Part shown: one piece after another, positions 34,800 through 48,200 of the stretch | Layout: each line of letters starts with the position of its first letter | How positions within the stretch are numbered: the stretch's first letter is position 1 | NCBI GenBank assembly: GCA_013399875.1 | Contig: VXAZ01009309.1 | Span: 1,651,442-1,715,441 of the forward strand | Reading direction: 5' to 3' | Origin: Gymnorhina tibicen | Taxonomy: Eukaryota > Chordata > Aves > Passeriformes > Artamidae | DNA: 64,000 bases | Notes under the pieces: model-generated | Database searches by the model: none | Seen by the model: only the letters and a program-made list of their open reading frames with translations | Told to the model about the DNA's origin: nothing | Translations under genes and position numbers: made by a program

Positions 34800-37070
34800 C
34801 CTTGGAGTTTTTCCTTCCCTTTGCCTCCGTTTCGCGTGTCCCCGCGGCCACGGGGCTCAGTCCAGGAGCTGGCAGGATCCCGGTGTCTGCCCTGGTACCC
34901 GTCCAGCTGCTTGGAGCAGATTGGAACATCCTGGTGGAGCTAAGCGTGGCTTTGGGCAGCCTGGGAAGGGCGCAGGTCTGTTCCGGGCAGGGACGTGCAC
35001 AGGGATGCATTCCTCGTGTTGGGAGGGTGGCCCCTCGGGGACCCCCACCCCTCCAGGCCACAGCAGCGCCCGCCAGGTGGGAACCTGCTGGTGCCCCAGA
35101 TCGACGGGGGCTGTTGGGAGGGGAGTCCCTGCGGGGTGGGGACAGCCCAGGGCACAGCAGGGGTCCGGCCGTGGCCCTCCCTCACCCCCTACCCTGCACC
35201 ACCTGTGGCATTTGCGGCCGAGGCCAAACCTTTTGGTGGCTGATGCGGCGTCACTGACACCGACCCACATTAAAGCAGCCCAGCCGCTTTCTGGCCCACG
35301 TCCCTTCCCCTCCTGGGTTATTTGGCACAGCTGGAGCTCCTTTCCCACCCGCCAGCAGCATCAGCTGCAGCTTCTTATCAGCTCTGGGTGCAATCCAGGC
35401 TGGAACCAAGTGAGAGGTTCCTGCTGGTGCCAGTGGAGGAGTGTTTGGAGCAGGCAGAGCTTGTGCTGCAGCTCCTGATGTGGAGCAGCAGGTGATTTAT
35501 GCTGCAAAGGGAAAGTGGGACCTCTCCAGGGCTGCCCTGTGAGCCAGCTGGTGGTGAGTGCCCATCCTCTCTTCTCCTGGGTGGTTCTGCTGTGGTTCTG
35601 TGTGACTGGAAGGTGCTGGAGCCGTGGTTTTTTGTGCTTGTTCTGCAGCGCAAGGTCCCATGGGGAGCAGGATGGACTGTGGGGGCACAGCTCCCCAAGT
35701 TCACATGCTGTCTGCCCTGCTTTGGTGGTACCAGGGCTGAGAGCAGTTTCTGTGGGCCCTGTGGCTGCTCCTGGCTGATGCAGGACACGGGGCTGAGGGG
35801 GGGATGCAGGTAACTGGGCTCCCCAACCATCCAGGCAGCTCCGTCCCCAGCCCAGTGCCAGGGTAGTTTTACCACAGTTTTATTCCTCGTGAGGTGCAGT
35901 GGTAAATATTTGGGAAATTCCTCTGTGCAATGACCCCCTGCAGCTCCAATGCCTGCCTCCACCAGCCCCCTGCCACCGCCCCAAGGGCTTGGAGAATGGG
36001 GAGAGGCTGGAGAAGCCTCCATGAGCAGCAGCAGTTCTCCACCTGCCCTGGCTTTGTGGAGCTCACAGCTTAGCAGCTGCTGCTCCCGGGCAGGTATCAG
36101 GGAAACCCTTCCAGCCCAGGCTGCTGTGGGGATGCTGAGGCTGCAACAATGGCAAAAAAAAAAGCCCAGTTGATAAATGTCAAAAGAAATCCAGTAATCG
36201 GCTGAAAGCAATTTCCCGAGCTGTGGAACCGCCCTGGGCTCGCCATCTTCCTTTATTCATTTATCATGGTAAGGGCTTTGGCCAAAATACACAAAGCAGA
36301 GAAATTGTTGACATGTGGGGCCCTAGCAGAGCAAATCCTTCATCCTCCTCCCCCTCCCCGTGGCACACAAACTAACTTTTGGGGAGTTGTTTATTTAAGG
36401 AGTGCAGAGCACTCGCTGCTCTTTGAACCCAAATGCCTTGGGAGCAGGGCTGGGGGGCTGCCACCACCTTCCTGCTGCTGCTGCCGCCGCCGAGGCTGTT
36501 TGCTGCCCTCGGGAAGTACCTGCTCACAGCGAGGAGCGGAGCTGTGGGATGGGCTCAGGACCTGCTCTGCTTGTTACCTCCTCCAGCCCCTAAACTGTGG
36601 TTCCAGAGACTCACACAGGCATTTTGTAAATGGTTGGGGAGGCAGATGCTGCTTTTGGGAAGTTCCTGTGTTGGCTTTAGGTCTCCTCAGTCCTGGCTAA
36701 AGCAGCTGTGCTGACAGCTCTGGTTTCAGTTCTCTCCCCACAGAGCCCCTGTCCCCTGCCCACCCTGTGCCGAGCTCCCTCATCCCTCCCCACTCTGCCG
36801 GCGGCTGCCAGCCACGGCCCGGGGCAAACGCTTGCTTTGGAACACGTGAAGCCAAGGGAACACACCAACCAGGACCTGGCTGTTGCGAGGCTGCTGCTCC
36901 GTGCCTCATTTTGACTTTATTTCAAGCAAAAAGAAATGCTGAGGTTTGCAGCAGGACAGGGAGGTTCCCCTGGTGCGTGGCCCTGGCTCCAGGGGCTGAT
37001 GGTGCCGAGCACAAAGTGAGCAGGGCAGTCCTTCCTCTGTGCCTCCAGCAGCTTCCAGTTCTCCTGATAC
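34800..37070. other. Intergenic PTGS1-MRRF, right part; no gene seen
   Basis: Mostly GC-rich sequence with shadow frames. A small AT-rich patch at 36150-36280 (TTGATAAATGTCAAAAGAAA and following) is a weaker non-coding element candidate. No exon, RNA gene or repeat family was recognised. Confidence 0.45.
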
Positions 37071-37076
37071 TTTATT
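37071..37076 (-). terminator. MRRF: Poly(A) signal of MRRF
   Basis: TTTATT on the plus strand, that is AATAAA on the MRRF strand, about 230 bases after the stop codon. A further AATAAA lies at 36916-36921. Confidence 0.65.
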
Positions 37077-37306
37077 TTTGATCTCAGTTCACCCAGTTCT
37101 GTTCCCACCTGGATGAAGGATAAGCAAGGAGAGCTCCCCCCTCCCTCCAGCACACCCCAAGGTGGCCCAGGGGAGCAGCCAAGGCACAGAGCTGCTCGAG
37201 CTGCCCCTGCCCATCCCTGAGGCTGCTGCCTCTGGGCAGGGGTGGGCACTGGGGCTCGTGGCAGTCCATTCCTGCTCGAGGGGGAGTGTGGCCACTGGGA
37301 TGGTGT

Positions 37307-40300
37307 TTATCCAAGCAGCTCCTTGGTCTTTGCTGCCAGCAGCTTGTCCATCTCCGTGGCAGCCTCATCTGCCATTTGCTGGATCTGTGGCAAGACGGTA
37401 CAAATCAGAGTTCTGTGGGAGGTGATGCCACAGTTTAAAGGGAAAGGAGTGACTGAGTCACCCTTTGGAACAAAGCTTAAAGTCCCAATAAAACTCCAGT
37501 AGTGCTGGAGCAATAACTGGCTCTTCCTGGGGGTTCCCACCAGCCCTCAGGGAATTTGTGCCAGTGTGGCACCTGGACTGTGAGAGCAGGGACTGGTCAA
37601 AGGCTCTGAAAAGAGATGCCCACACAAACTCCTGGCTGAGCTAAGTGGCTTGGTCAGGTTTAACAGAGACCTGCTGGTGCTGGCACCGGGGAAGAGAGGC
37701 TGTTACCTCCTGCAGCACTATGGGAACACACAGGTAACAGCCTGTGCACGTGCCAGGAATTCACACATCACGTAACAATCTGTTTATTTCTTGTAAAAAG
37801 ACATAAAATGGTGATTGTTCAAGCCCTGCCCAGGGATCAGCTCTCTTGGTAAAAAGAGATGGACGTGGCCAGTATGCAAAAGGGATGAAAATGTGCAGGC
37901 AGGTAAAGACTGGAGCACACCAGGGGTTATGCACCGGTTTCACAGGACTAAGACCTGCTTGTTCCCAAGGTCTGACAATGACCTTTGCTCATGATGAAAA
38001 ATTTGGGCACAGGAAAAAAATACCACTGGAGATATTACCTTTACCAATGCAGAAAACCATCTGTCTGCTCTGGGAGAGCTGCTTCCCGACAGGATTTGGT
38101 TACAATGGCATGGCCATTTTTCCTGCTTGCACAAACGCTCTGTATATCGATGTTTATTTTTGTGAGCACGCAGAGAACTGTCCTGGAGCATTTGCAATGT
38201 ATCTAACTTTAGCTGTTAATAAACAAACAGCTAAGAAGTAATGGCCTGCCTTCAGAGGCATCAATTCAGCAGAACACTTAGGCTTGTGCCTGAGTTTATG
38301 CCCAAGTAATTGACTTTAGTGACATCTGCTCTTAGGGAATTAGGCATGTGCTTAAGTATTTTCCTGAACTGGAGCCAAAAACTCCAAACAGAGATAATCT
38401 TGCAAGCCTTTTCATTAATAACAACTGGAGCAAAGCTCATTAACACCAGTTTGCAGCGGCCAGGCATTGCGTGAGTGGTGGTACAGCCATGGTACCACCA
38501 CGGATTTTGCTCCCTAAATTCAGCTGGTTTGTGCAACCATCCCTCATGGCACAAAAGCTTTTGGGGGAATTTTTTTCCCTGCATCAGCTTACAATGGTTC
38601 ATATCCTAAATCTGGCTTTGAGATTGAAGTCCCAAATCTAACAAAGAAAAAGCAGATACAAATGTCATTGCCAACATCAAAAACCCCAGCCCAGGGCTGC
38701 CCATTCCCCCACTGGGTTCTCAGTGCTGGGGATTTGTCAGCAAGGGCTGGGACAAACACACCACTGAGCTGTGAGACACCATCACATGGCAGAAGTAAAG
38801 AAAAATTACCTGCTTTTCTAGCAGCCAGATGGTGTCTTCTGACACTTTGTTCTTGAACTTCTTTACCTGGGTGATGCTTTTGCTTCGCACCTTTCTCAGG
38901 GCCTCTTTGGACTTGTTGGTGAGCTGCTTGGCCAGCTTGGCCAGGCTCTCCCTGTGCTCTCTTGTGACCCTAGGAGAGAGAGGAGAGGAAAAACACCACA
39001 AGGAAAAGCAGTGTCATGTGTAGCACAGCCAGATTTATTTTCTGTGAAGGACTCTGGGTAAATGAGTGAGCCTCTCCAACGGGTGCTGTCCTGCCCAGGG
39101 ACACACAAAAGCTGCTGGTTTTAGATGGAGCTGGCTCTGTTTGGAGACCCTGTGCTTCAGGGCAGAGGGACTGAACAGCTCAGGGCATGATTTTATTCTG
39201 TCATCCACCTGAGAAAATCTGCCAGCTCTGCACAGCATCCCAGGGAAGCAAGTCTGGAGCCTAGAACGGAAAATTTCCAGCCCAGCCCTAAGCTGGGGAT
39301 CTTGGACTGAATCTTGCTTTATAGTTGTTGCTGCAGTGCCTGAAAGTCATCTTGAAATGTTCAGACTTTCCTTACTTCCTGCTGCCAAAGCATGTGTGGG
39401 AAAGAGGAAAAATCCAGCTCCAGACCTGAAAGATGGAACTGAAAAGTGTCATCCTAAAAAGCACAATCCTGCAAAGCTGGGAGGAAATGTCCGCTCCTGA
39501 AACTCAGATTTGTCTCCCTGCAGCTGAAGAGCCTGAGTTATGTACCTGGAAGCTACAGAGTTTATCTCTCACTCAATCTCCTTCCAGCTCACCATGGCCA
39601 GGATTTCCCACCAAGATGATCTGAACACCTGGTTTGACAAGAGGATGCTGCTGGACATGGTAAGCCACAGGTTACTCAGCCCAGAATTTCAGGTGAACCT
39701 TCCCCCTGATGTGAGGCCACAAGAAAACGTCCAGCCTTCTATCCCAAACTAAAAACTGGTGACAAGGGGGTCTGGCCATCAAAAAGGCTCAGGAATGGCT
39801 GATGTGTCCCCCCAGCTCGGGTCATGCTCCAGCACCTACAGCTGACCACTGTCAACTGCTGGTGCTTAACAATAATATTTAAATTATTTTCATAGCTCTT
39901 GGAGTTTCCAGACTGCCTGGAGAAAGAAAACCCCGGTGCACTCCCTGAGGCTCACTAGCAGGAGGACGCGTGGGGGTGATACTGCAAAATAAACATTTCA
40001 CAGGAGTATTTAGAAACTGGCTGCAGCAGCCTGGGTCACCAAAACCCTGGGGCCAGGAGTCTTTCCACAGAGAGCTCAGGAAACGTGGGATGAGAGTCCC
40101 TGGGCTGTGCCCCACAGTGGGTGTGGGTTACAGGGCGCTCTGGGGGCACAGCTGGACCCTTGGCCTGTCCCCACAGCCAGGCATCTGCAGAGGCACTGGC
40201 CTCTCCCCAGCTGTCCCTATTTCACAGTGCCAGAGGGGAGAGGCTTCCCAGAACTGGTTAGCATTTACAGGAACTCGGGATCGCTAGGAAAGCTGGCAGA

Positions 40301-42209
40301 CCCAGAGAGCAGCACCCAGCCCTGGCACCCAGGGCACCCCGGCCTGTCCCTGCCCTGCTGAGGGACTGTGGAGGGAGGTGCCAGGGAATGTCACATGGAA
40401 TCTCAGAATATCCTGAGCTGGAAGAGTCCAACTCCTGGCCCTGCTCAGGACAACCTCAAAATCCCACTCCGTGCCTGAGAACGTTGTCCAAACGCTCCTG
40501 GAGCTCTGGCAGCCTTGGGGCTGTGCCCATTCCCTGGGGAGCCTGTTCAGGGCCCCACCACCCTCTGGGGGAAGAACCTTTTCCTCACCTCCAGCCTAAC
40601 TCATCACATGTGGCAGGAGGCTGCTGGTCAGCAGAGGCTCAAGCCTGGCCCAAATGCCCGACCAGGAGGGAGCAGGGATCCTCATGGTTCCCCTGCACCC
40701 CAACATCGACACCTCCGGGGCTTCTCACGTCCGACCTCCCCGGCCAGAGCCCCACGGCACATCTGGAACCCCCAAAGCTGGCTCACAGGCGCAGGTTTGC
40801 GTGAGGTCACATTCTCAGGCAGCATTTTGGGGGGGGGGGAGTCAATCCTGGCTGCTCAGCCTGGAGGAGGGAGCTGGGACTCTCTGCCATCTCCTGCAGG
40901 GTGGGAGGGAGCCGCTCGGCAGCGGGGCTGCTCGGCTCTGGGAGCCCGAGCTGTGCCGAGGGTATCGCTCGCCTGCCCGGGGCTGCCGAGCCTTGAAGGA
41001 AATGTTTTTGTTTATGCAGCGCTGCCAGATTTCCTCTGCTTCTTGGCACTGGGTCACAGCTTTCATGCCTCCTTGTCTGTCTTTATTAACACCAATTTCT
41101 TTTTATCACCGCGCAGTGCCGGGGAGTTTCTCAGCGGGTTTTATGTTCCAGCCAGACTGTGTGTAAATTCTCAGCAATGCTACCAATAATGCCAGAAACG
41201 GACACTTTTCCAAGCAGATGCTGTTTCTGGTTAAGGAATCCATCAACACGAGCCAGGCCCAAGGTTTCTGAGGACAGTTGTTTTAATCCTGCCCTGAGAT
41301 CTGGGACTTTTAAGCTGTTCTTAGGTATGTTTTCTTTTCTGTCTAGTAACCATTGTCCCTACCGCCTCTGAAAGCCAAAACAAAGCGTGAAGTGAACTTG
41401 GGGAAAGGGTGTCAGATGGGGAATGAGGACAAGGTCCCACCCAGCTGCCCTCCCCTGCAGCCCACGGAGCAGCAGGATCAATCCCCGCCATTCCCCCGGG
41501 GACAGCCTTGTCCTGCCCGGACCAGGGCAAAACCCGGTGAGTGACACGTGGGGTGGCAAGTGCTGTGAGCCCCCTGACAAGGAACATCTTTTTTTCTGCC
41601 TTCCCCAGCTCCAGGGGTTTAAGCACTGCAGCCCTCCATGTCCCACCCCTGCTTGTGGCAGAGCAGACCCTCAGAGAGGACAACCCAGCTCGGCTCAACA
41701 CAAGACATTTCTCCGGGTAAGAGCGATTTCTGCACCTCCAACACCAGGAGTTTCCTGTGAAGGAGAGGGATCAGTTAAAGGAAAGCAGCTAAACTAAGCA
41801 CTCTGCAGATAAATTGCAGATAAACACAGGCTGCAACATTTATTGCTCAATAAAAGGCAAGCGAGAGGCTCCTGATGATGAGCAGGAGCAGCTCAGAACA
41901 GCTTTGGGGTGTTTCCAAGTGAAATTTCTTGGGTCTTTCTCCCCATAGTAGGTATCTTTGCGTATTTCTTAAAGGGCAAAGGGAAAAAAAAGACTCACAG
42001 TGAGTCATTAAACTTTCAAATGAGTCATCTGGCTTTCAGTAAAGCATGTGTAAAAATATTACTGATTTACAAACAATATCCAGTGTAACACAATGGGTCC
42101 AAAAAAGATGAATCTAAAAATGAGGCAATACCATAAAAGACACAAGGTCAGGTCAAATTCGGCCAAGAGATCAACCAATACAAATGTTCCCATGGCTGGT
42201 TTTCTTTTC

Positions 42210-42240
<31 letters not shown>

Positions 42241-45200
42241 TGCTNNTGTTCCCAAGGGTGGTTTTCTTTTTTTTTTTTTTTTTTTTGTTATTTTTTATTT
42301 TTAAACCCTCAGAGGCTACTTTTTATACAAATAAATATTGCCTATGCAGTGCTAGCCACACAAACAGGAGAATGCCTCGGGGAGCAGAGGGATCCTGGCA
42401 GGCAGCACAAGTAAACACCGACGATGTGAGTGTATTTTTCCTGTTAAAACTGCATTGCAAAAACTAAACTGATAGAGTAAATACTGAAAAGCAAACTCCA
42501 TTTTTGAATGCTCTGTTGAAACACTCCGGAGCACAGCTGGACCTGCACAAGGGAAAATATGACACATGTGTGTCCAGCTGACAGGTCAGACTAAAACGTG
42601 GTTTTAATAACAGGTAAGGACAGTTTGGATTTGGTTTTATTTTTACTGTGCCTCCCTTCATGAAAGAGCCAAAGTCTGCAGAACCAGTGTTAATACTGTC
42701 TCTTCATTTCTGATTTGTTGCTTATTTTGCACACCTGATGTAATTTTGCAATTTCACTGCATCTGTCGGTCATATATTCTTTCATGAAGTGCTGGAAATA
42801 ATGCAAAACTTTGAAAATTTTAAAAAGTAAATGAGGGATATAATTATTTCTGCCCTGCCTTTTTCATTAGGGGGCTTTAAAAGGCTGGAACTGTGTCTGT
42901 TTGTCTTTTTGGTAACTGGCTGAAACTCCCAGAGCCCCAGACATGTGGCTAGAGAGCAAAAGGGACTGGAGGCATCAGTGAGGGCAGACCCCCGGGGCAC
43001 AGCCCCCAGGCCAAAATCCTTAACTCAGGACTTCCCAGGCTCCCAAGCAGCCAGGAAGGGACCAGGAGCTGCAACCCTGACACAGGAGAGGAACACAGGA
43101 GCACGCGAGGCAGAGCTTCCCCGGGAAGAGAAGACTTGTTTTCGCTCTGCAGCACCACGGAAGATAGTGACAGACCGTACCCATTTGTTTAAAAACACGG
43201 TGTTTTGTTAAAGCTTGGGATTTGCAGTTTTGGAGTTTCCTCCCCTGCAATTCGTATTCAAGGATGACCCAAGTGCCCATTAACAATCAAACCACTGTGC
43301 AGCAACCCGGGAGCCTCAGCAATTACGAAGATAATGGTGCCCTCCTCCTCCTCTGCCTCCTCTCCTGAGGAATGGGGGAAGGGCAGGGAGCACAGGGAAA
43401 GAAATCAGCAAACAGAATGATAATGTCATTCCCTCTCACCGACAGCAGCGGAAGGCTGCAATTAGACTTCTCTGATCAAAATGCTGGGTAAAATTCCACA
43501 GAATTTTTAAAGGAGATTTACAGCACAAGAAATACCTGGTTCATCTTTACCAAGAAGTCACCTGCTTGTGCAGGGAAGTGCACGAGCAAGGGGTTTGTGC
43601 ACACCCTGTGTGGGAGCTGTTTGTGAAACCACACCCAGCCACACCTGCCCAGGGTATTCAGACGCTCTGTAAAGTCTGAGCTCCCACAGGAACTCGTGAA
43701 TTTTCCTTGTGCCACCCAACCGTGGTGCTCCTGTGACAGGCTCTGTGTGCCAGTGAGTGGAGCTGCTGCAAGCTCTCTAATTTCATCTGAAGGGACCCCC
43801 ACTCCAGGCAGAGCCAGGAGCACTTCTGATCCAAACTGAAGCATGGATGCAGCAGCACCTCCTGCCTTGCCCAAGGGCTGGGAGATACCTGTGATGGGTG
43901 AGGGAAGTGATGCTCAGCCCTTGCCCAGGGGCAGCCTGCTTTTCCAGCCCTATACCCAATTCTCCACGCTGCCATCAGTTACACACTGTGTATCACGCAA
44001 AAGCGTGAGCAGATTTTTCTGTCAAAGCTATAAATTTCCTGCTTCTCACTTTCATCAGTTCCTTTTAGTGCTCTCTGCAGCAAGGTGCTAACTCTCCCCT
44101 ACTACGACTGGCTCACCACTGCTGTTCTGTGCTGGTGCAATTCCAGGAATTTAGAACAGGGAAGCAAAGAATCAGCCCCTGAATTAAAGCAATACAGTTT
44201 CAAAAGCCTTTGGCTCTCTCTTTCAAAGTGCTGCAGCCAGCTAGGACCAAGCTTCCTCTGCAGAGGGAAGATGAAAAATAAGACCAATCATCAGATGCCA
44301 AGATGTGGTGACTTAGAGCTCAGACACTCAGAAGAGGTTTCACAAGACACTTTTAAGGGCTCCAATTTTTTCCCGAACCTGAACTACAGCTCTTTGGAAA
44401 GCAGCTTCGTGGGGATATACAGCAATCATGTATGTTTACCCTTTGAAGGGCACTCACTGCAACCTCCTGTGTCATCCTGCATGAGGGTGAGCTCGGGCAT
44501 CGATACTCACTTGGGAAGTGGCACCCGAATCATCGTCCCGTCCACCTCTGGGTTCAGGTTCATGCCACTCTCCCTTATAGCCTTCGCAGCTGCAGCTGTG
44601 CTCTGTGAAACAGATCAAAAGGTAAAGGGAATTAGGAAATAATCATTCCCATATGCCAGAACTCTGTCAATAGTTGGCAATCCATCTCCATGGAACATGG
44701 AAACATTTACTTCTGTTACCAGTAAGATCAGGAAGTTACATTGGTGCGGAGAGCTTTGATCAAACCGAATGGGAAACTACGGCCGCTCGTATTGGGGTAG
44801 GGGGGCACAGAGGGGGGAGAGGGGAAGGGAAGCAACAACAAAAGAAAACTGTTTTGCTTCTTTGAAACTATTTGAATGGTTTGAGGCAATGCAGAGTGAA
44901 ACCGCAATAAATTCCCAAGGCAGGGCCTGACTGTGGCAAAGGAGATGAAAGATTCTGAGCATTTAAAAATTCCAGTTGAATGTTTCCCCCTTAGAAATCA
45001 CCCAGTGCCAATTTTGAAACCTTAATGAACTTAACCACTTCAGCACTTCAATCTGACCACAGGACAGCAGGGCAGTAGCGGATGGCTGAGAACCAGTGCC
45101 TGTGCCCAGCACTGCTTATTTTACAGCTTATTACTGAGGATTAACTTCTCAAAACTCCCTCGCCGCTGGCTGACGCTGCTCCGCTTAGAAGGTGGGGTGG

Positions 45201-48200
45201 CAGGTTTGCCTGGTGACTGCAAGGTGACTGAAAGGCTTCACCTCCATCACAGGGTGCGGGTGCACCTCTACAGCGTGCCAGGCTTTGGGGTTAAAGCAGA
45301 GTTTGACTGGAAGCTCCCACAGGGCTCTGCCAGGTCACTTCATTCTCGACTCTGACAAGCCCCAGGAGTCTGTTTTCCTGTGGCGCTCACGTTTCCTACC
45401 AGGCACGATGCTATTTCTGATACTCTTTGCCATCATTAACTTTAGCTCCAGGCTGCTGCAGTATTTATGTAGCTCAGACTGTATTTATAAAGCTCAGCTT
45501 TTGCCAACTGAGGCACAAACTAAAGCCCTGCAGATTTGTTCGGGTCCCTGATGTGTGACATCACTGAATGAAATGAATGCTCTGCTGGTGTTCTGTAGGA
45601 GACAACTGCTGTCCCCTGAAACTACGAGGGCAGAGCAAATGCAACCAAAATGATCTCAGCACATTAGGAATGTAAATGTGTTATTCCATGGACAGTGCTT
45701 GTTCTGCAGGAAAGAAAGGCTCAGTAAAAGCTGTGCTGTTTAACATAGATATTGGAGGAGATAAAGAAGAGGAAAATAATGAGAGAAGGAAAATATTGCA
45801 GTATTGCCCCCATCCTCCTGCAGCCCATGAAAAAAATAACTGTATTTAAAAAAACTGTTGTTTGGTTTTACAACTCTTGGGAAAACAGCCTTTGGCTCTG
45901 CAAGTCCTTTTCTATGATTATTTTATTTCTCAGACTCTTCAAGCAATTTTATTTGCTTCTCAATGTCGTGAAGTACTGACTATATGCTGTAAATAATGAC
46001 ATCAAGTGATCTTGTCTGTAATGGTTTTAGTTTAATCTGTCACAAAACAGGTATGGTATAAAACAACTGTATTGAGAGAAATGGTTCAAGTGACAAGTAG
46101 TCCTTTGGCTTAGAAATGAAATGTAGGCAATGCTATCTAGAGAAGATTTAATTTCTCACATGCCCATTTCTCAGCCTGAGCTCCTGCTTGGACACGGGAT
46201 AAGCCACGGAGGGGCTTCCATGGCCCTCTCAGCGCCGACACTCCGCAGGACCTCGCTGATGAGGGGCCTCCGTTCTTCAGAGCCTTTATACACACGGGAT
46301 ACACTTTAAGAAACACTTAGGCATCAAGTGCCTTACACTGACCTCCTCTGAGACTTTGCTGACTTAATTAATTGGGGAAAGCCTTTGCAAAATAAATAGA
46401 GATAAGCCCTGGCAAAGCTCCAGCCCCAGAGCGGGATGAATCGTTAACCTCGCGCTCGCTCCTGCTCCCACGTGCCCGGCTCTGTCGGTGCGACCTGCTG
46501 CAGGGCACCACGGGGGCTTGAGCCCGAGCTGGGATTTGGATTTGCTGCCTCATTTAGGGGCAGGTCTAAGGCTCCTGCAGAAAATTAAAAGGACTTGTCT
46601 CTCACAGAAGATAAATCAGAGCCCCTAATTCGGGTTCTGACCTGGAGGTGCTGCCAAGAGAGGAGCTGGCCAACCTCAGCAGTGCCCGAGTCGAGCTCTG
46701 TGACAGCACTTAGCACGAGCCAGCTCAGTCCCAACAGGCGAGCTCTTCGGAAGCTCACAGGCTCCATCAGCAGCTTCTCCCATGAACTCTCAGGGGTATC
46801 ACCAGCCCTGGCGATACATAAGCAAGTTTCAGAGATGTCTGATGAAGTCCCCAGCACAAATTCCAACTACGCGTCTGGTTCTGTGCGTGCCCGCGTCTTG
46901 ACAAGGAACTGAAATAAATACAACGGAGCTGATACAGCATGGCAGCCATGTGTGCAGTTCAGGTGAGTGTGTGTGTGCTCAGGACTTCCCATAAATGCAT
47001 GGGAAATGGGGAGGGCTGGAAGGGCACAGAGAATCCTGGCATCCGGTCCACGATGCTTTGTGTTGTTTTGCAGGTCCACCTGAGGGGAGAGCGCCTGCAA
47101 AGCAAACCCCCGTAGCTGTGGCCCTCCTTGGATATGACCCTGAGAGCAGCCACAGCACTCAGTAACTCTCCTCTGACCCTGTGCTGCTGCAGGTGAGCTG
47201 CTCTGGGAGCCACGTGGGGCTGGGGAGTTGCTGTCAGCAGCAAAATGCCCCTTCTGTTCTGTGTCAGCACAAAGTGACACAGCCCAGCCCGAGTCTGCAG
47301 CCCTGCCACGTTTGACTGATTTTGTCTAAACGCTCCTTCGCTCAGCATCAACCTGTTTGTTCCCGTGGCAATTATCTCCCCTCCCAGTGCGTCCTTACCT
47401 CTGGAAAACTGGTCATGTTCACTATCACGAGCTGCGGTGACTTCTGTGAGATCTGCCCCAGCTGGTTCAGCGGAAATTTCCCATCTTTTGTCATCACAGT
47501 TATGTGATCCAGGGCCCCTCAAAAGAACCAAACACAGGGAGGTTCAGTGTGATAAACCAGTGCACAGCGATGCTGAAGGAAAACGCGTCCACATTGTCCC
47601 ACTTCCCTTCTGCCATGCAGAATACAGAGGTTACAAAGGAAAAAACGGTGTTTATTCAGACTTCAGGTGCTGTTTGTGTTCAGGCATCCCCTGTGTATTC
47701 ACAAGCTAAATATTTCAAAGCTGCTCTAGAACACAAAAACATGAAAACAAAACTCTTGTTTGTTTTTGCTGCTAGAATAGGAAAACTAAGCAGGATTGTT
47801 AAGAATTAAAGGGAAATGGTTATTTTTTAATTCTTACAACTTAAAGAAAATCAAAATGTTGCTATAAAAATCAAGATAAATATTGTCTTTAACTTAGCAG
47901 TGCTCTCTTAAACTCCTCTTTTTTTTTCCAGGCCCCCAGAGGGGTGTTGTACGCTGCGTAATTTAAAGTATTCAGTTTCTCCCCGAGCTACTCTTAATCT
48001 GCTCTCTACTTTCTGCTGCAAAATGTTAACAGGCCAAAAGGCACATGGGACAGGAGGTACTTTATCAGTGCAATTAAAAGAAATACCTATGGTTAAAATA
48101 AATAGTTAAGAGACTGAGCTACGCTTTCCAGCTCCATTAAAGACAGAAGCGCCCCTGCCAGAGCTGGGGTGGTGAATGACTCAAATTTGGGCATTGTTTA

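Larger units (their letters stand above)
38970..44510 (-). other. MRRF: MRRF intron 4 (about 5.5 kb)
   Basis: It holds a CR1 fragment (40397-40602), a cluster of AP-1-like sites (42001-42028), a poly-T/gap artefact (42185-42286) and no coding signal. Open frames at 40388-41189 and 41321-41797 partly translate the CR1 fragment or are composition shadows. Confidence 0.6.
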
